The notes: generated by a model not told the origin, from the sequence alone. A DNA stretch of 64,000 nt from Ardenticatenaceae bacterium (GCA_020634565.1 JACKBN010000002.1:186001-250000); one strand, 5' to 3'; counted from the first letter of the stretch, positions 1 to 9,436 are shown. Numbers and translations are program-made.

Positions 1-952
1 CGGCATCCCCCAGCAGTGGCCGTACCACCCGGATTATCCGCTGCCGGGCACTTATGCCATTAGCGCGGCTAATCTGGTGGGGGCGCGCTTCGAGGAAAAT
101 CCCGACACGCTGGCCTGGTTCCGCCGCCAGACGCCGCAAGCGGTCATTGGCAACTCAATTTACGTGTACGAGGTGCCGCGTTTACTGAATGCCAACGCGC
201 CACAGGTCAATTTACTGCTCTCTGGCCTGGCGCTGGCGGATGTGCCGGGCGAATTTATTGCCGATGAGCTGCACACCAATGATGTGCAGCCGCGCTGGTT
301 TGATGCGCAGCAAGCGCTGCTGTTGGCGACCGAAAATGGCGTGCTGCTATTGCCGGGCAGCCAACCCATCGACCCATTTTTCCAGGCAACGGTGCTGGCT
401 TCACAAACACCGTGGCAGACGTTTACGGCCGTTTCCTCCACCAATGTCCACGCCTACCAGCTCGAGACAACGGCCGTTCTGCCCCAATTTCTCGCCGCGC
501 AAGCCAGCGATCGCGCCTACACCAGCCCGGTTCTGGTGCCCGCGCCAGATGAAGCCCAGCTTGTAACTTTGCCGGTTGCGTTGGATACGGCCGTTTCCTT
601 CCTTGGCTGGCAAATTATCGAACCAGGCCAGCCGGGCCAAACCATGAAAGTGATGACTGTCTGGCGGTTTGAGGAAGCACCGGCGCAGCGCTTGGCTATC
701 TTCATGCACTTGCTGGCCCCGGATGGCACCATCCTGGCTCAGTTTGACGGCTTGGGTGCCGCCAGCGAGACGCTGCGCGCGGGCGATGTGCTCATTCAAC
801 TGCATGAGTTGGCGCTTCCGGCCAATCTGCCGGAAAATACCCGTTGGCTCAACGTGGGCATGTATTACCCGGACAGCCTGACGCGCCTCACCTTGCCCAA
901 CGGCGCGGGCGACCGGCTGCTGCTGCCCTTGACGCCTATCGAGGAAGAGTAA
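1..952 (+). CDS. GT-C/GT39-like membrane glycosyltransferase, C-terminal part (5' end outside window)
   Basis: The frame is open from base 2, so the N-terminus with the membrane segments lies upstream of the window. The visible part is soluble and ends at TAA 950-952. It opens with PLPGTYAISAANLVGARF followed by DTLAWFRRQ and SIYVYEV, which I know from the C-terminal region of Chloroflexota GT39-family proteins. The last ~115 residues form a beta-rich domain (LGWQIIEPGQPGQTMKVMTVW, then FMHLLAPDGTILAQFDGLG) that recurs at the C-terminus of the next two genes. This implies transfer of lipid-linked sugars at the outer face of the membrane. Ten bases separate it from the next start, so it is the first visible gene of an operon. 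The family assignment is an inference from the C-terminal half only. Confidence 0.7.
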   Translation, partial: GIPQQWPYHPDYPLPGTYAISAANLVGARFEENPDTLAWFRRQTPQAVIGNSIYVYEVPRLLNANAPQVNLLLSGLALADVPGEFIADELHTNDVQPRWFDAQQALLLATENGVLLLPGSQPIDPFFQATVLASQTPWQTFTAVSSTNVHAYQLETTAVLPQFLAAQASDRAYTSPVLVPAPDEAQLVTLPVALDTAVSFLGWQIIEPGQPGQTMKVMTVWRFEEAPAQRLAIFMHLLAPDGTILAQFDGLGAASETLRAGDVLIQLHELALPANLPENTRWLNVGMYYPDSLTRLTLPNGAGDRLLLPLTPIEEE

Positions 953-961
953 AAGGAACCG

Positions 962-3091
962 ATGCTGCGAACTGCCCAACAACCATCTGCCCCCGCGCCT
1001 GCCTGGACCATGCCGCTCTGGCTGGAGATTGTCCTGTTGCTGCTGTTGTTGGCCGGGGCGCTCTTTTTGCGATTGTGGCAGTTAACGGCCGTTCCCCCCG
1101 GTTTCCATTTTGACGAAGCGATTGATCTGCGGCAGGCGCTGAACATTGTGAACGGCGCACGCCCGATTTACATCACCGAAGGTTGGGGGCGCGAGGCGTT
1201 ATATTACTACTTGGTCGCCTTTGTCCTGCAAATTGTGCCCTACAACCCGCTGGCGCTGCGCGTTTCGGCAGTGATTTGCGGCATGGGGCTGTTGGTTGTG
1301 ACATATTTGTTTGTGCGGCGCTGGTACGGCCGTCTCCCCGCCTGGATTTCCGTGGCCTGGCTCAGCTTACTCTACTGGCCGCTCTCCGCCAGCCGTTTTG
1401 GCGTACGCCACATTTCGCTGCCCTTTGTCTTTGGTCTGGCGGTGTGGGCCTTCTGGTGGGCTTGGGGTAATGATGAGGACAAGCCGGTTTCCAAGCCCCG
1501 TTTTGCCCTGGCCGGATTTTTACTGGGGCTGACGCTGTATACTTACCAGCCCGCCCGCTTTGTGCCCTTCATCTTTGTCGCCTTTTTTGCTTACCTCTGG
1601 TTGTTTCATCGCGCTGCACTGCGGCGACGGTTGACGGCGCTGGCGCTGTGGGGTGGCGTGGCTTTGCTGGTCGTGCTGCCCCTGATTGTCATTTTGCAGC
1701 AAAATAGGGGGCTGGAATCGGGCGAGCGTGCCTTTACCATCGAGCCATTAACCCAGTTGCTGGACGGTAATCCGCAGCCGGTGCTGGAAAACCTGCTGGC
1801 TACAGCCAAAGTGTTCACCATCAGTGGCGACCCGTTGGAATCGTATAACGTGCCCGACCGGCCGATTTTTGTGCCCGCCTGGTCGGGGCTGTTCTTTTAC
1901 GCGGGGCTGCTCATTGCCCTGTGGCGCTGGCGACAGCCGCTGCCCATGTTTTTGCTGCTTTGGCTGCTGCTGATGCTGGCGCCTACGGTACTCACTCTCA
2001 GCGCGCCCAACTTCAACCGCATGGTCGCCGCCCAAACGCCCATGGCCATCATCGCAGCCCTTCCCTTTGTCGAGCTGGCCAAACTGCGCCGACCCCAAAC
2101 TGATCACCGTTCACTGTTTACTGATTACCGACTACTGATTACCGATTACTGGCCAACGGCCGTTCCCTTCCTAATCCTCCTCCTTGCCCTGGGCCTAACC
2201 ACCGCCGCCACCTGGGAAGATTACTTCACTACCTGGCCCAACCATCCTGGCACGGTGGCGCCGCTGGGGCGCAACGTGGCGGCAATTGCCCACTACCTGG
2301 AGTTTGATCCCAGCAGTGCGCCCGCCGTCATCAGCAGTGCCAATCTGGAGGATGCCGCGCCGTACGTGGTAGAAGTCAGTCTGGATCGTGACGATTTCCC
2401 GATTCGCTGGGTGGATTCGGGGCAGGCGATGGTGCTGCCTGCCGGAGTGGCAAACGGCCGTCTCGTCGTTGCTGCCGACCGCTGGATTGATGATGACATT
2501 CGCGCCTTCTGGCACATTCCCAACGAACCGATTACGCAAACGGCCGAATTTGCCGTCTACACCTTCCAACAGCCCGATTTTGCGCTGGCTGATGCTGCGC
2601 CATTTTGGGCCATCGCACCGGGTGCGCCGTGGGATGGTGAAGGGGGTGAACCGCCCCTGCAAAGCAGCTTCCCGGCTGAATTTTGTGGCTGCCAGGGGGA
2701 TGATAACGGCCGTCTCACCCTGCAAACCATCAGCCTCACCAGCGACACGGCCCAAGTTGGCACAACGCTGACGGCGCTTTCCGTCTGGCAGGTGGAGACA
2801 GACGGCGAACCCGCTTCCCTGGCGACTTTTGCCCATTTACTCGACGCCAGCGGCCAGATTGTGGCCCAGCAGGATGGCCTGGGTTATCCGCCGCACACCT
2901 GGCGCGTGGGCGATATTTTTACACAAGCACACCATTTAACGCTGGATGGCAGTTTACCGTCGGGGCAATACTGGCTGCAACTGGGGCTGTATCGCCGCGA
3001 GACGGGCAACCGCTGGCTGCTGCTGGACGGCAACGGCGATCCGCTGGCTGACCGCATTTTGATTCCGGTGGAGGTAACCGCCACGCCATGA
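962..3091 (+). CDS. GT-C family (GT39/ArnT-like) integral membrane glycosyltransferase
   Basis: This 709-residue protein starts at ATG 962 behind AAGGAACCG. It has a first membrane helix at about 20-38 and then FHFDEAID (D51-E52), the acidic pair of the first extracytoplasmic loop in GT-C enzymes that use polyprenyl-phosphate sugars. Many more hydrophobic helices follow to about residue 420. The rest is extracytoplasmic and ends in a beta-domain related to the ends of the flanking genes (TALSVWQVETD, then ATFAHLLDASGQIVAQQDGLGYP). An odd low-complexity stretch at about residues 380-397 (TDHRSLFTDYRLLITDY) is encoded by a GATTACTGATTAC-type repeat inserted in frame between helices. The stop overlaps the next start (ATGA). 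The sugar and the acceptor are unknown. Confidence 0.8.
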   Translation: MLRTAQQPSAPAPAWTMPLWLEIVLLLLLLAGALFLRLWQLTAVPPGFHFDEAIDLRQALNIVNGARPIYITEGWGREALYYYLVAFVLQIVPYNPLALRVSAVICGMGLLVVTYLFVRRWYGRLPAWISVAWLSLLYWPLSASRFGVRHISLPFVFGLAVWAFWWAWGNDEDKPVSKPRFALAGFLLGLTLYTYQPARFVPFIFVAFFAYLWLFHRAALRRRLTALALWGGVALLVVLPLIVILQQNRGLESGERAFTIEPLTQLLDGNPQPVLENLLATAKVFTISGDPLESYNVPDRPIFVPAWSGLFFYAGLLIALWRWRQPLPMFLLLWLLLMLAPTVLTLSAPNFNRMVAAQTPMAIIAALPFVELAKLRRPQTDHRSLFTDYRLLITDYWPTAVPFLILLLALGLTTAATWEDYFTTWPNHPGTVAPLGRNVAAIAHYLEFDPSSAPAVISSANLEDAAPYVVEVSLDRDDFPIRWVDSGQAMVLPAGVANGRLVVAADRWIDDDIRAFWHIPNEPITQTAEFAVYTFQQPDFALADAAPFWAIAPGAPWDGEGGEPPLQSSFPAEFCGCQGDDNGRLTLQTISLTSDTAQVGTTLTALSVWQVETDGEPASLATFAHLLDASGQIVAQQDGLGYPPHTWRVGDIFTQAHHLTLDGSLPSGQYWLQLGLYRRETGNRWLLLDGNGDPLADRILIPVEVTATP
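2098..2152 (+). repeat. In-frame GATTACTGATTAC-type repeat inside the GT39 gene
   Basis: Degenerate copies of (A)CTGATTACCGATTACTG run for about 55 bases and are translated as TDHRSLFTDYRLLITDY. The composition and periodicity differ from the rest of the gene. The stretch falls in a loop between two hydrophobic helices, where an insertion would be tolerated. Comparable GATTACTGATTAC strings are, from memory, common intergenic repeats in environmental bacterial genomes. Confidence 0.7.
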
Positions 3092-5397
3092 GCCGTTTGC
3101 TAAATCGCCTGCGCCGGATTGATCCTGGCTTTGCTGTGGTGCTGCTGCTCAGCCTGGTGGCCATCTGGCCGCTAGTGGCTCGCGCCAGCCTGCCGCAAGA
3201 GACGGACACCGAGCTACACGTCTTCCGCCTGATGGAGCTGAGCTATCTGGTGCGCAGCGGCGAATTTTACCCGCGCTGGGCGCCCGATTTTTACCACGGT
3301 TACGGCTATCCCATCTTTAACTACTATGCGCCGCTGACCTACTACATCGGCTTGATCGTTGATTTGATGCCGAAGCTGGGTCCGGTGGCGGGCATCAAAT
3401 TTGTCCTGATTTTGGGCTTTTTGCTGGGGGCTTTGGGTCTGTACGGTTTTGTACGGGACAATTGGGGCCGTGTGGGCGGCTATGTGGCTGCGGCCGTTTT
3501 TATGTACGCGCCCTACATCCAATATGTGGACCCACACGTGCGCGGCGCGGTGCCGGAATCGTTTAGCTTTGGCGTGTTCCCGCTGGCGCTGTGGTGCGTG
3601 GACCGCTTTTGGCGAGAGCAGACGGGGTGGCGTTGGGTAACGGCCGTTTTCACCGTTGCCGCCGTCATTTTGACCCATAACCTGATGGCGCTGCTCTTTT
3701 TTGGCTTGCTGGCCGCCTGGGTGGCGTGGCGCGTGGGCGAACTTTGGCTGGCGGAAGGGCGAACGGCCGCTTTGCGCAAGGCCCGCGGCGTGGGGGGTAT
3801 TCTGTTACTGGGGCTGGGCTTGGCCGCTTTCTTCTGGCTGCCCGTCATTTTGGAACGCAACGCCGTCACCCTGAATACGCTCATCGGTGACAACGACAAC
3901 TACGACTTCCGCACCCACTTTTTGTCCTTGCGCGAGATGTTTGCCTTCTCTAGCCGGATTGATTGGGGGGCGACCGAGCCGATTTTCCGCTTCAACCTGG
4001 GCGTGGCGCAGTGGCTGTTGGGCGGCATGGGACTCGTTTTGCTGCTGCGACGGCGCATGACGCAGGCCGGGCATCTGCTATTTTTTGCTCTGGCGTTTGT
4101 GGCGCTGCTGTTTATGCAGCTGCCGCAATCCAAGTTTTTGTGGGAAGCGACGCCGATTTTGCCCTTTTTCCAGTTCCCGTGGCGCATGTTGGGCGGTACG
4201 GTGATCATGCTGGCGGTGCTGGCCGGGGCGGGAACGGCCGTTTGGGTTCAACGTACGCCCCGATTTGCCAACTGGATCACGGTGGCTGCCCTGGCTTTGC
4301 CGCTGCTGTTGGCCCTGCCTTTAAGCCAGCCATCTCCCTGGCCCGATTTTGGCGAGGTCAATCGGCTGCGTTTGACGCTGATCGAGCTGCGCGGGCGCTG
4401 GTTGGGTACGACCTCCACTTCCGACTACGTGCCCGCCACGGTGGATGCCGTGCCCCGTCGCGAAGGCGCAGTGGTGGATGGCTTTTTTGTGAATCAGCCG
4501 CTGGATCGGGTGAATCGGCCGTCGCTGCCGCAAGGTGTGACCGTCGAAACAGAAAATATCACGCCGCTGCATATCCGCTACCAGGTTAACGCGCCAGAGA
4601 AATTTCGCCTGCGCCTGTTCATTTTTGATTTTCCGGGCTGGCACGTGACGGTGGATGGGGAACCGTCGGAAACGGAGTTGGGTTTGCCAGAGGGGTTCAT
4701 CGTGGTGAAGGTGCCGGCAGGTGAACATGCGGTGGAGGTGCGTTTTGGCAGTACGCCCGCCCGCACGACCGCCTGGGTGATTACGGCCGTTTCGCTGCTC
4801 ATCACGCTGTTGGTGGGGTGGCGGCTACGTAATCGAACTGAAACCGCCTCTGCGGTATCGTGGGCGGAGTTGGATAAGTGGGCGGTGGGCACGATTGGGG
4901 TGATAACGGCCGTTACCTTGCTCATCCTGCAACCTAGCCAGTTGCTGCACGATGCTTCATCTGGCTGGACGGCTGAACCCGCCCAGGTAGACACATTTGC
5001 CAACTTCGGCGGGCAGATTGCTCTCATTGGTTATGATCTGGCGCAAGAAACTGCCCAGCCGGGGGATGCAATCTCCCTGAACCTTTACTGGAAGGCTCAG
5101 CAGCCACTAGACATCAACTATCAATCCTTTGTCCATCTGCTGCGGGCGGATGGCTCATTGGCGACACAGTCTGACCATTTGAATCCTGGTGAGTATCCGA
5201 CGCGTCGCTGGCCGCTGGACAAATACGTGCGGGATGAGCATATTTTGCAGATTCCGCCTGATTTGCCACCGGGCGAATACCGGATCAGTGCCGGGCTGTG
5301 GGTGCAGGCCGAAGGCTGGCGCTTGCCATTGATAGATGAGGCGGGGGCGCAGGTGGACGATAAAGCTGTGCTGATGACGTTGATTGTGGAAGAGTAA
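3088..5397 (+). CDS. Large multi-pass membrane protein, PTPS-related/GT-C type glycan enzyme
   Basis: Translation starts at ATG 3088, overlapping the previous stop by four bases, so the two are probably translationally coupled. The 769-residue protein has an N-terminal helix, then an acidic loop ETDTELHVFR (about 38-47) and FYPRWAPDFYHGYGYPIFNYYAPLTYY. This matches the 6-pyruvoyl-tetrahydropterin-synthase-related membrane family (PF10131 type), itself GT-C-like. About ten helices follow to residue ~420, then a periplasmic segment, a late helix pair (about 555-620), and a terminal ~115-residue beta-domain (IALIGYDLAQETAQPGDAIS, then FVHLLRADGSLATQSDHL) related to the ends of the two genes upstream. 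The role in envelope glycan assembly is inferred from fold and operon. No substrate can be named. Confidence 0.72.
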   Translation: MSRLLNRLRRIDPGFAVVLLLSLVAIWPLVARASLPQETDTELHVFRLMELSYLVRSGEFYPRWAPDFYHGYGYPIFNYYAPLTYYIGLIVDLMPKLGPVAGIKFVLILGFLLGALGLYGFVRDNWGRVGGYVAAAVFMYAPYIQYVDPHVRGAVPESFSFGVFPLALWCVDRFWREQTGWRWVTAVFTVAAVILTHNLMALLFFGLLAAWVAWRVGELWLAEGRTAALRKARGVGGILLLGLGLAAFFWLPVILERNAVTLNTLIGDNDNYDFRTHFLSLREMFAFSSRIDWGATEPIFRFNLGVAQWLLGGMGLVLLLRRRMTQAGHLLFFALAFVALLFMQLPQSKFLWEATPILPFFQFPWRMLGGTVIMLAVLAGAGTAVWVQRTPRFANWITVAALALPLLLALPLSQPSPWPDFGEVNRLRLTLIELRGRWLGTTSTSDYVPATVDAVPRREGAVVDGFFVNQPLDRVNRPSLPQGVTVETENITPLHIRYQVNAPEKFRLRLFIFDFPGWHVTVDGEPSETELGLPEGFIVVKVPAGEHAVEVRFGSTPARTTAWVITAVSLLITLLVGWRLRNRTETASAVSWAELDKWAVGTIGVITAVTLLILQPSQLLHDASSGWTAEPAQVDTFANFGGQIALIGYDLAQETAQPGDAISLNLYWKAQQPLDINYQSFVHLLRADGSLATQSDHLNPGEYPTRRWPLDKYVRDEHILQIPPDLPPGEYRISAGLWVQAEGWRLPLIDEAGAQVDDKAVLMTLIVEE

Positions 5398-5399
5398 TC

Positions 5400-5978
5400 G
5401 TGAGTGAACTAGCCATCGTACCCCTGGCTGCGGCACATATAAGCCAACTGCCGAGCCTGATTCTGGGGTACACGACCAGCGAAAAATACCGCATTGAGCG
5501 ACAGGAAACGCCGGAGGAAGTTGTGTTTCGTTTGCAGCTTATCCGTTTGCCAGAACCCGTCCGGATTTCCTATAGTCATTTAGATGAGACTGAACTGGCG
5601 CGGTACGCTGGGCTGGCAAACAATGGTTGCTGTTTTGTCGCTTTAAATGAGGAGCAACTAGTCGGTGTTGTCATTGCCGAACCGCAGGCGTGGAACAATG
5701 TGCTTAACGTGTGGGAATTCCATGTGGCTCCAGATTTTCAGCGGCGTGGTGTGGGGCGGTTGTTGATGGGTCGGTTGGTTGAAACGGCCGTTTCCCTTCA
5801 GCTGCGCGCGTTGATGTGTGAAACCCAAAGCCTCAATGTGCCCGCTATTCGCTTTTACCGCAAAATGGGGTTTACGCTCGATGGCATTGATCTTTCCTAC
5901 TACACTAACGAAGATTACGATCCCACGCAGAATGTGGCGATCTTTATGAAGTACAAAATTCCAGATGTTGGCAAATAA
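5400..5978 (+). CDS. GNAT-family N-acetyltransferase
   Basis: The gene starts at GTG 5400, two bases after the previous stop, and ends directly before the ATG of the next gene, so it belongs to the membrane-protein operon. The 192-residue product carries the acetyl-CoA binding motif A, FHVAPDFQRRGVGRLLM (Q114-RRGVG), and the motif B region NVPAIRFYRKMGF (146-158). Both are diagnostic for GNAT enzymes. The N-terminal ~80 residues are less conserved and would form the acceptor side. An ACGGCCGT site encodes the ETAVS stretch after motif A. It may acetylate a sugar amine or a small molecule in the glycan pathway, but the acceptor cannot be read from the sequence. Confidence 0.85.
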   Translation: MSELAIVPLAAAHISQLPSLILGYTTSEKYRIERQETPEEVVFRLQLIRLPEPVRISYSHLDETELARYAGLANNGCCFVALNEEQLVGVVIAEPQAWNNVLNVWEFHVAPDFQRRGVGRLLMGRLVETAVSLQLRALMCETQSLNVPAIRFYRKMGFTLDGIDLSYYTNEDYDPTQNVAIFMKYKIPDVGK

Positions 5979-8210
5979 ATGATGACCTTTTTTCGTAAAC
6001 GGCCGTTTCTTACCCTCACGTTAGCCCTTTTTCTGCTAGCGGCGCTGTTTTTGCACCGGGTGCTGTTTCCTGCAGCGGGGATGGCGCTGGCGGGGTTGGA
6101 TGCGCGCAGTTTGTTTGTGCCGTGGTGGGAGTTTGCAAGAACGGCCGTACTCTCCGGGAATTTGCCGCTGTGGGACGCCAACAGCTTTAGCGGCTACCCC
6201 TTTTTGAGCAATCCGCAGGTGGCCTTGTTTTACCCGCTCAACTGGCCGCTGCTGTTGCTGCCGGTGCGCTTTGGCCTGAGCTGGCACGTGCTGGTGCATC
6301 TGGTTGTGGCGGGGTTGGGGATGTTTTTGCTGGTGCGGCAGCTCAGCGGCAGCAAGGCCGGGGCGTGGCTGGCGGCGTTGGCCTTTGCCTTCAGCGGCTT
6401 CATCTCGGCCCGGATTTGGGCAGGACACATTGGCCTCATCGCCACGGACGTCTGGCTGCCCTGGCTGATTTTGGCCACGGCTTGGAGTGTCCAGCGCAAG
6501 AGCGTTTGGGCAGCAATCATCGGCGGCGTGCCGTTGGGCCTGGCGATTTTGGCGGGGCACACCACCTCGCTGCTGTACATCGGGCTGGCGTGGGGGCTGT
6601 TTGCCGTGTATCTGCTGCTGACCACGCCCAACCGCTGGCTGGTCATCCGCCAAATGGCGATTATGACGGTGCTGGGCTTTTTGCTGGCAGGCGTGCAGCT
6701 GGTGCCGCTGGCCGAATTTTCCACCGTCTCCTCTCGCGCCGCTGAACCGAGCTTTGAGTTTGCCACGGCGTACTCGCTGCCGCCGTCGCACATCATCACC
6801 TGGTTGCTACCGGAGTTTTTTGGCGAGCCGACGCGGGCGGGTTACTGGAGCGTGCCCGCCTTCGACGAGCTGACTTATTACGTCGGGCTGCTGCCACTGC
6901 TGGGATTGGCTTTGGCGCTGCGCAAGCCGTCGAAACTGAGCTGGTTTTATCTGGCGCTGCTGGTGCTGGGCTTTTTGCTGGCGCTGGGCAGCTACGGTTT
7001 CCTCTACGGCATCTTTTACGATTTACTGCCGCCATTCCGCCTGGCGCGTGCACCGGGTCGGGCGGCGTTTTTGCTGGTTTTTGCCTTGCCGGCGCTGCTG
7101 GGCGAAGCGGTGGCCCAGTGGGAACGAATCGAGTGGACAGAAAAGCAAGCTGGCTTTATGCGCTGGCTGGTGGGGGGAACGGCCGTTGCCATCCTCACCT
7201 CACTTGCTGCCACCGGAGCTGTTTTTGCTGCCCAACACCCCACCGACACAAGCGGTCGTTTGTGGCATCAGTTGGGTGGTTGGGGGATTGCGTTGGTTGG
7301 GGTCGTGGCTGGCGGTTGGTTGCTCGTGCGGTTCTTTGCGGAAGCAGATGCAACACGGAAAAAGTGGTGGTTGGGGGGCTTGACGCTGCTGCTGGTGGCG
7401 GATTTGTGGATTTTTGGCTTTAAGCTGGTCGGTGTGGGCAGTACGGCCGTTGATCCTCTGTGGCCCGACGCCAAGCAAATTATCGGTGAGACGGAGCTGC
7501 GGGTGCTGCCCTGGGGCATCTCCATTTTTGAGCAGAATGGGGCAGCGCAGGTGGGGCTGGGTTCGGTGTTTGGCTACAACGCGCTGGAGGTGGGGGCCAA
7601 CATCGCTTTTGCCTCGTCGGTGCCCGACCCGCGCTCGACGGCGTACGATATTTTGGGCGCGGGCTACGTCGTGGCCACCAATCCATTGCAGGGCGTGGAG
7701 GAGGGGGAACGGCCGTTAACCTTGCTGGGCAATACGGATCGCGTCTGGGTGTACCAGCGGGGCCGCACGCTGCCGCTGGCGCGTTTGGTAACGCAGGCAG
7801 AAATTATCCCAGATACGGCCGCCGCGACCGCCCGTGTGCACCAGCCCGATTTTGAACCCGCGATGACGGCGATTTTGGAAGCAGAGCCGGATTGTGCATT
7901 GGCAGGTGGGGTGCCGGGAACGGCCGTTATCACCGAAAAATCAAATGGGTATTGGCAAATTCAAACCGACAGCGCCTTGCCTGCGCTGCTGGTTCTAAGC
8001 GAGACGGCGTATCCGGGCTGGCGGGTGTTTGTGGATAGTGTGGAGCAGGAGTGGTTGACGGCGTATACGGCCGTACGTGCCACCTGCGTCCCCGCCGGAG
8101 AACATGTCATTGAATGGCGCTACCAGCCCCGCAGCTACGCCATCGGGGGGATTTTGTCGCTGCTGGGGCTGGTTTTGGTGGGAACGGCCGTTTCGCGTAA
8201 ACCTTGGTAG
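5979..8210 (+). CDS. YfhO-family integral membrane protein
   Basis: The 743-residue protein starts at ATG 5979 immediately after the preceding TAA; a second ATG follows at 5982. After helix 1 comes LDARSLFVPWWEFARTAVLSGNLPLWDANSFSG in two parts (LDARSLFVPW, GNLPLWDANSFSGYPF), the hallmark loop of YfhO proteins, which are GT-C-fold membrane enzymes implicated in glycosylation of wall or membrane polymers. About twelve hydrophobic helices follow. The C-terminal part has a beta-domain with LVLSETAYPGWRVFVD and a last helix. The stop codon TAG (8208-8210) is the first part of a palindromic repeat at 8207-8235, so the repeat supplies the terminus. Six ACGGCCGT sites lie in the gene. Confidence 0.85.
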   Translation: MMTFFRKRPFLTLTLALFLLAALFLHRVLFPAAGMALAGLDARSLFVPWWEFARTAVLSGNLPLWDANSFSGYPFLSNPQVALFYPLNWPLLLLPVRFGLSWHVLVHLVVAGLGMFLLVRQLSGSKAGAWLAALAFAFSGFISARIWAGHIGLIATDVWLPWLILATAWSVQRKSVWAAIIGGVPLGLAILAGHTTSLLYIGLAWGLFAVYLLLTTPNRWLVIRQMAIMTVLGFLLAGVQLVPLAEFSTVSSRAAEPSFEFATAYSLPPSHIITWLLPEFFGEPTRAGYWSVPAFDELTYYVGLLPLLGLALALRKPSKLSWFYLALLVLGFLLALGSYGFLYGIFYDLLPPFRLARAPGRAAFLLVFALPALLGEAVAQWERIEWTEKQAGFMRWLVGGTAVAILTSLAATGAVFAAQHPTDTSGRLWHQLGGWGIALVGVVAGGWLLVRFFAEADATRKKWWLGGLTLLLVADLWIFGFKLVGVGSTAVDPLWPDAKQIIGETELRVLPWGISIFEQNGAAQVGLGSVFGYNALEVGANIAFASSVPDPRSTAYDILGAGYVVATNPLQGVEEGERPLTLLGNTDRVWVYQRGRTLPLARLVTQAEIIPDTAAATARVHQPDFEPAMTAILEAEPDCALAGGVPGTAVITEKSNGYWQIQTDSALPALLVLSETAYPGWRVFVDSVEQEWLTAYTAVRATCVPAGEHVIEWRYQPRSYAIGGILSLLGLVLVGTAVSRKPW

Positions 8211-8235
8211 AGACGTTGCATTGCAACGCCTCTAC
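8207..8235. repeat. Palindromic repeat family F2, copy 1
   Basis: GTAGAGACGTTGCA is followed by TTGCAACGCCTCTAC: an almost perfect inverted repeat able to form a hairpin. It overlaps the stop codon of the YfhO gene. A second copy lies at 9397-9425, so the two copies enclose the sulfotransferase gene. From memory, very similar GTAGAGACGTTGC repeats occur in many cyanobacterial and Chloroflexota genomes. Confidence 0.85.
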
Positions 8236-8243
8236 AGATGCGG

Positions 8244-9272
8244 TTAGGCAGTAGCCAATTGTGGGCTGGGCAGGCCGAACAGGGCGTCATAGGGGAAGTC
8301 GCTGCCGAGTTTTGCCAGTTCTGCGCGGCAATGGTCGTCGATTTTTTGCTGCTGGGCCAGCGTGAGCAGTTCGCTTGAATTCCCCACTTTTCCCTGACGC
8401 ATCATCTCGCCCTTGGGATTGCTCCACGGCGTGAGGCGGTTCGGGAAAAATTTGTGATTGATGGCTCGCATATGGGCAAATGAGCATTGGTCAGCCACCA
8501 GTTTCACTTCCTCCGGCGTCAGCGACACATCCATAAACTCGGCTAGCTGGTGCACCAGCCCTTCACCCTTTTCCTTCATTTCGGGATATAGCATAAACAG
8601 CACATTAGGTTTGTGCCGGACGGCCCAAAACGTGGCGGCGTGTCTGGCCCAGGAGCCAAACAAAAAGTTGTCGGATAAAAACACATCCAGAAAAACGTCC
8701 AGCGAGGGATTTAGCGGCCCAAAGCTGGTGTCGCGCGAAAAATGGTAGCCGGAGACCAGCACTTCTTTGGGATCTCTGACCACGCAGACGTACCGTGCCT
8801 CCTCACTAAATGGAATGTGGTCGAGCGGTAAGTGGGATTTGATGATGCGCAGGTTAGTCGGTGCGTTTTGCCAGACGGTATCGTGCTGAATTTCCAGTGC
8901 ATAACCGGGCATGCCGTCAGGCCAGGGGATCACGTCGTGAACGTGCTCAAATTCTGCTTGGCCACGATTGGCAATGAGATGGGCCATCTGCATGGTCCAG
9001 TTGGTGCCGCTTTTGTAGTAGGCGCTGACAATTACGTCTTGCGGTTTGGGTTCATAACCGGCAAAGCTGGCTTCCCACTGAGTCTTCTCTTTGAGCATGA
9101 TGTTGAGTTTGATGAAGAGAGGTACCATCAGGCCAGCTTTTTCGATGAGCCAGAACAAGGGAACAAGCAAAAGGTGGGTGGGTAACCAGAAAATTTTGGC
9201 GGCTATCGCCATTTTTTGATCGTCCCGCCGACGTTTTTCCTGTTGAATCAGGATCGGGTTTAGCTGTGTCAT
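8244..9272 (-). CDS. Sulfotransferase domain protein (PAPS-dependent)
   Basis: The 342-residue start at 9272 is preferred over the longer frame (9287) because AAGGAG lies 7 bases before this ATG. A hydrophobic stretch near residues 25-55 (FWLPTHLLLVPLFW) may anchor it to the membrane. The PAPS-binding motifs of the PF00685 family are present: the 5'-phosphosulfate loop AYYKSGTNWTMQM (about 84-96), the 3'-phosphate motif YVCVVRDPKEVLVSGYHF (about 161-178), and a late GKVGNS in the position of the usual RKGxxGDWK motif. It would sulfate a hydroxyl or amino group on a lipid, glycan or small molecule. The gene is enclosed by two F2 repeats and transcribed against the upstream operon, so it is probably an independent unit. 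Confidence 0.85.
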   Translation of the reverse strand: MTQLNPILIQQEKRRRDDQKMAIAAKIFWLPTHLLLVPLFWLIEKAGLMVPLFIKLNIMLKEKTQWEASFAGYEPKPQDVIVSAYYKSGTNWTMQMAHLIANRGQAEFEHVHDVIPWPDGMPGYALEIQHDTVWQNAPTNLRIIKSHLPLDHIPFSEEARYVCVVRDPKEVLVSGYHFSRDTSFGPLNPSLDVFLDVFLSDNFLFGSWARHAATFWAVRHKPNVLFMLYPEMKEKGEGLVHQLAEFMDVSLTPEEVKLVADQCSFAHMRAINHKFFPNRLTPWSNPKGEMMRQGKVGNSSELLTLAQQQKIDDHCRAELAKLGSDFPYDALFGLPSPQLATA

Positions 9273-9396
9273 GTGTACTCCTTCCATAGGGTTTGCCTAT
9301 TATACGCCGGAATACAGATGCGCCAGTTTTTGGCCTGCAAATTGGCCTTAAAGTTGCTTCAATTGTTGGGGGTTGTTTGGGGGATGGCAAACGGCC

Positions 9397-9425
9397 GTAG
9401 AGACGTTGCAATACAACGTCTCTAC
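9397..9425. repeat. Palindromic repeat family F2, copy 2
   Basis: GTAGAGACGTTGCA is followed by ATACAACGTCTCTAC, a near-perfect inverted repeat. Its left end is fused to an ACGGCCGT palindrome (9391-9398). It lies upstream of the sulfotransferase and just downstream of glgC, where the hairpin could also end transcription. Confidence 0.85.
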
Positions 9426-9436
9426 GGGGTGGCCTG

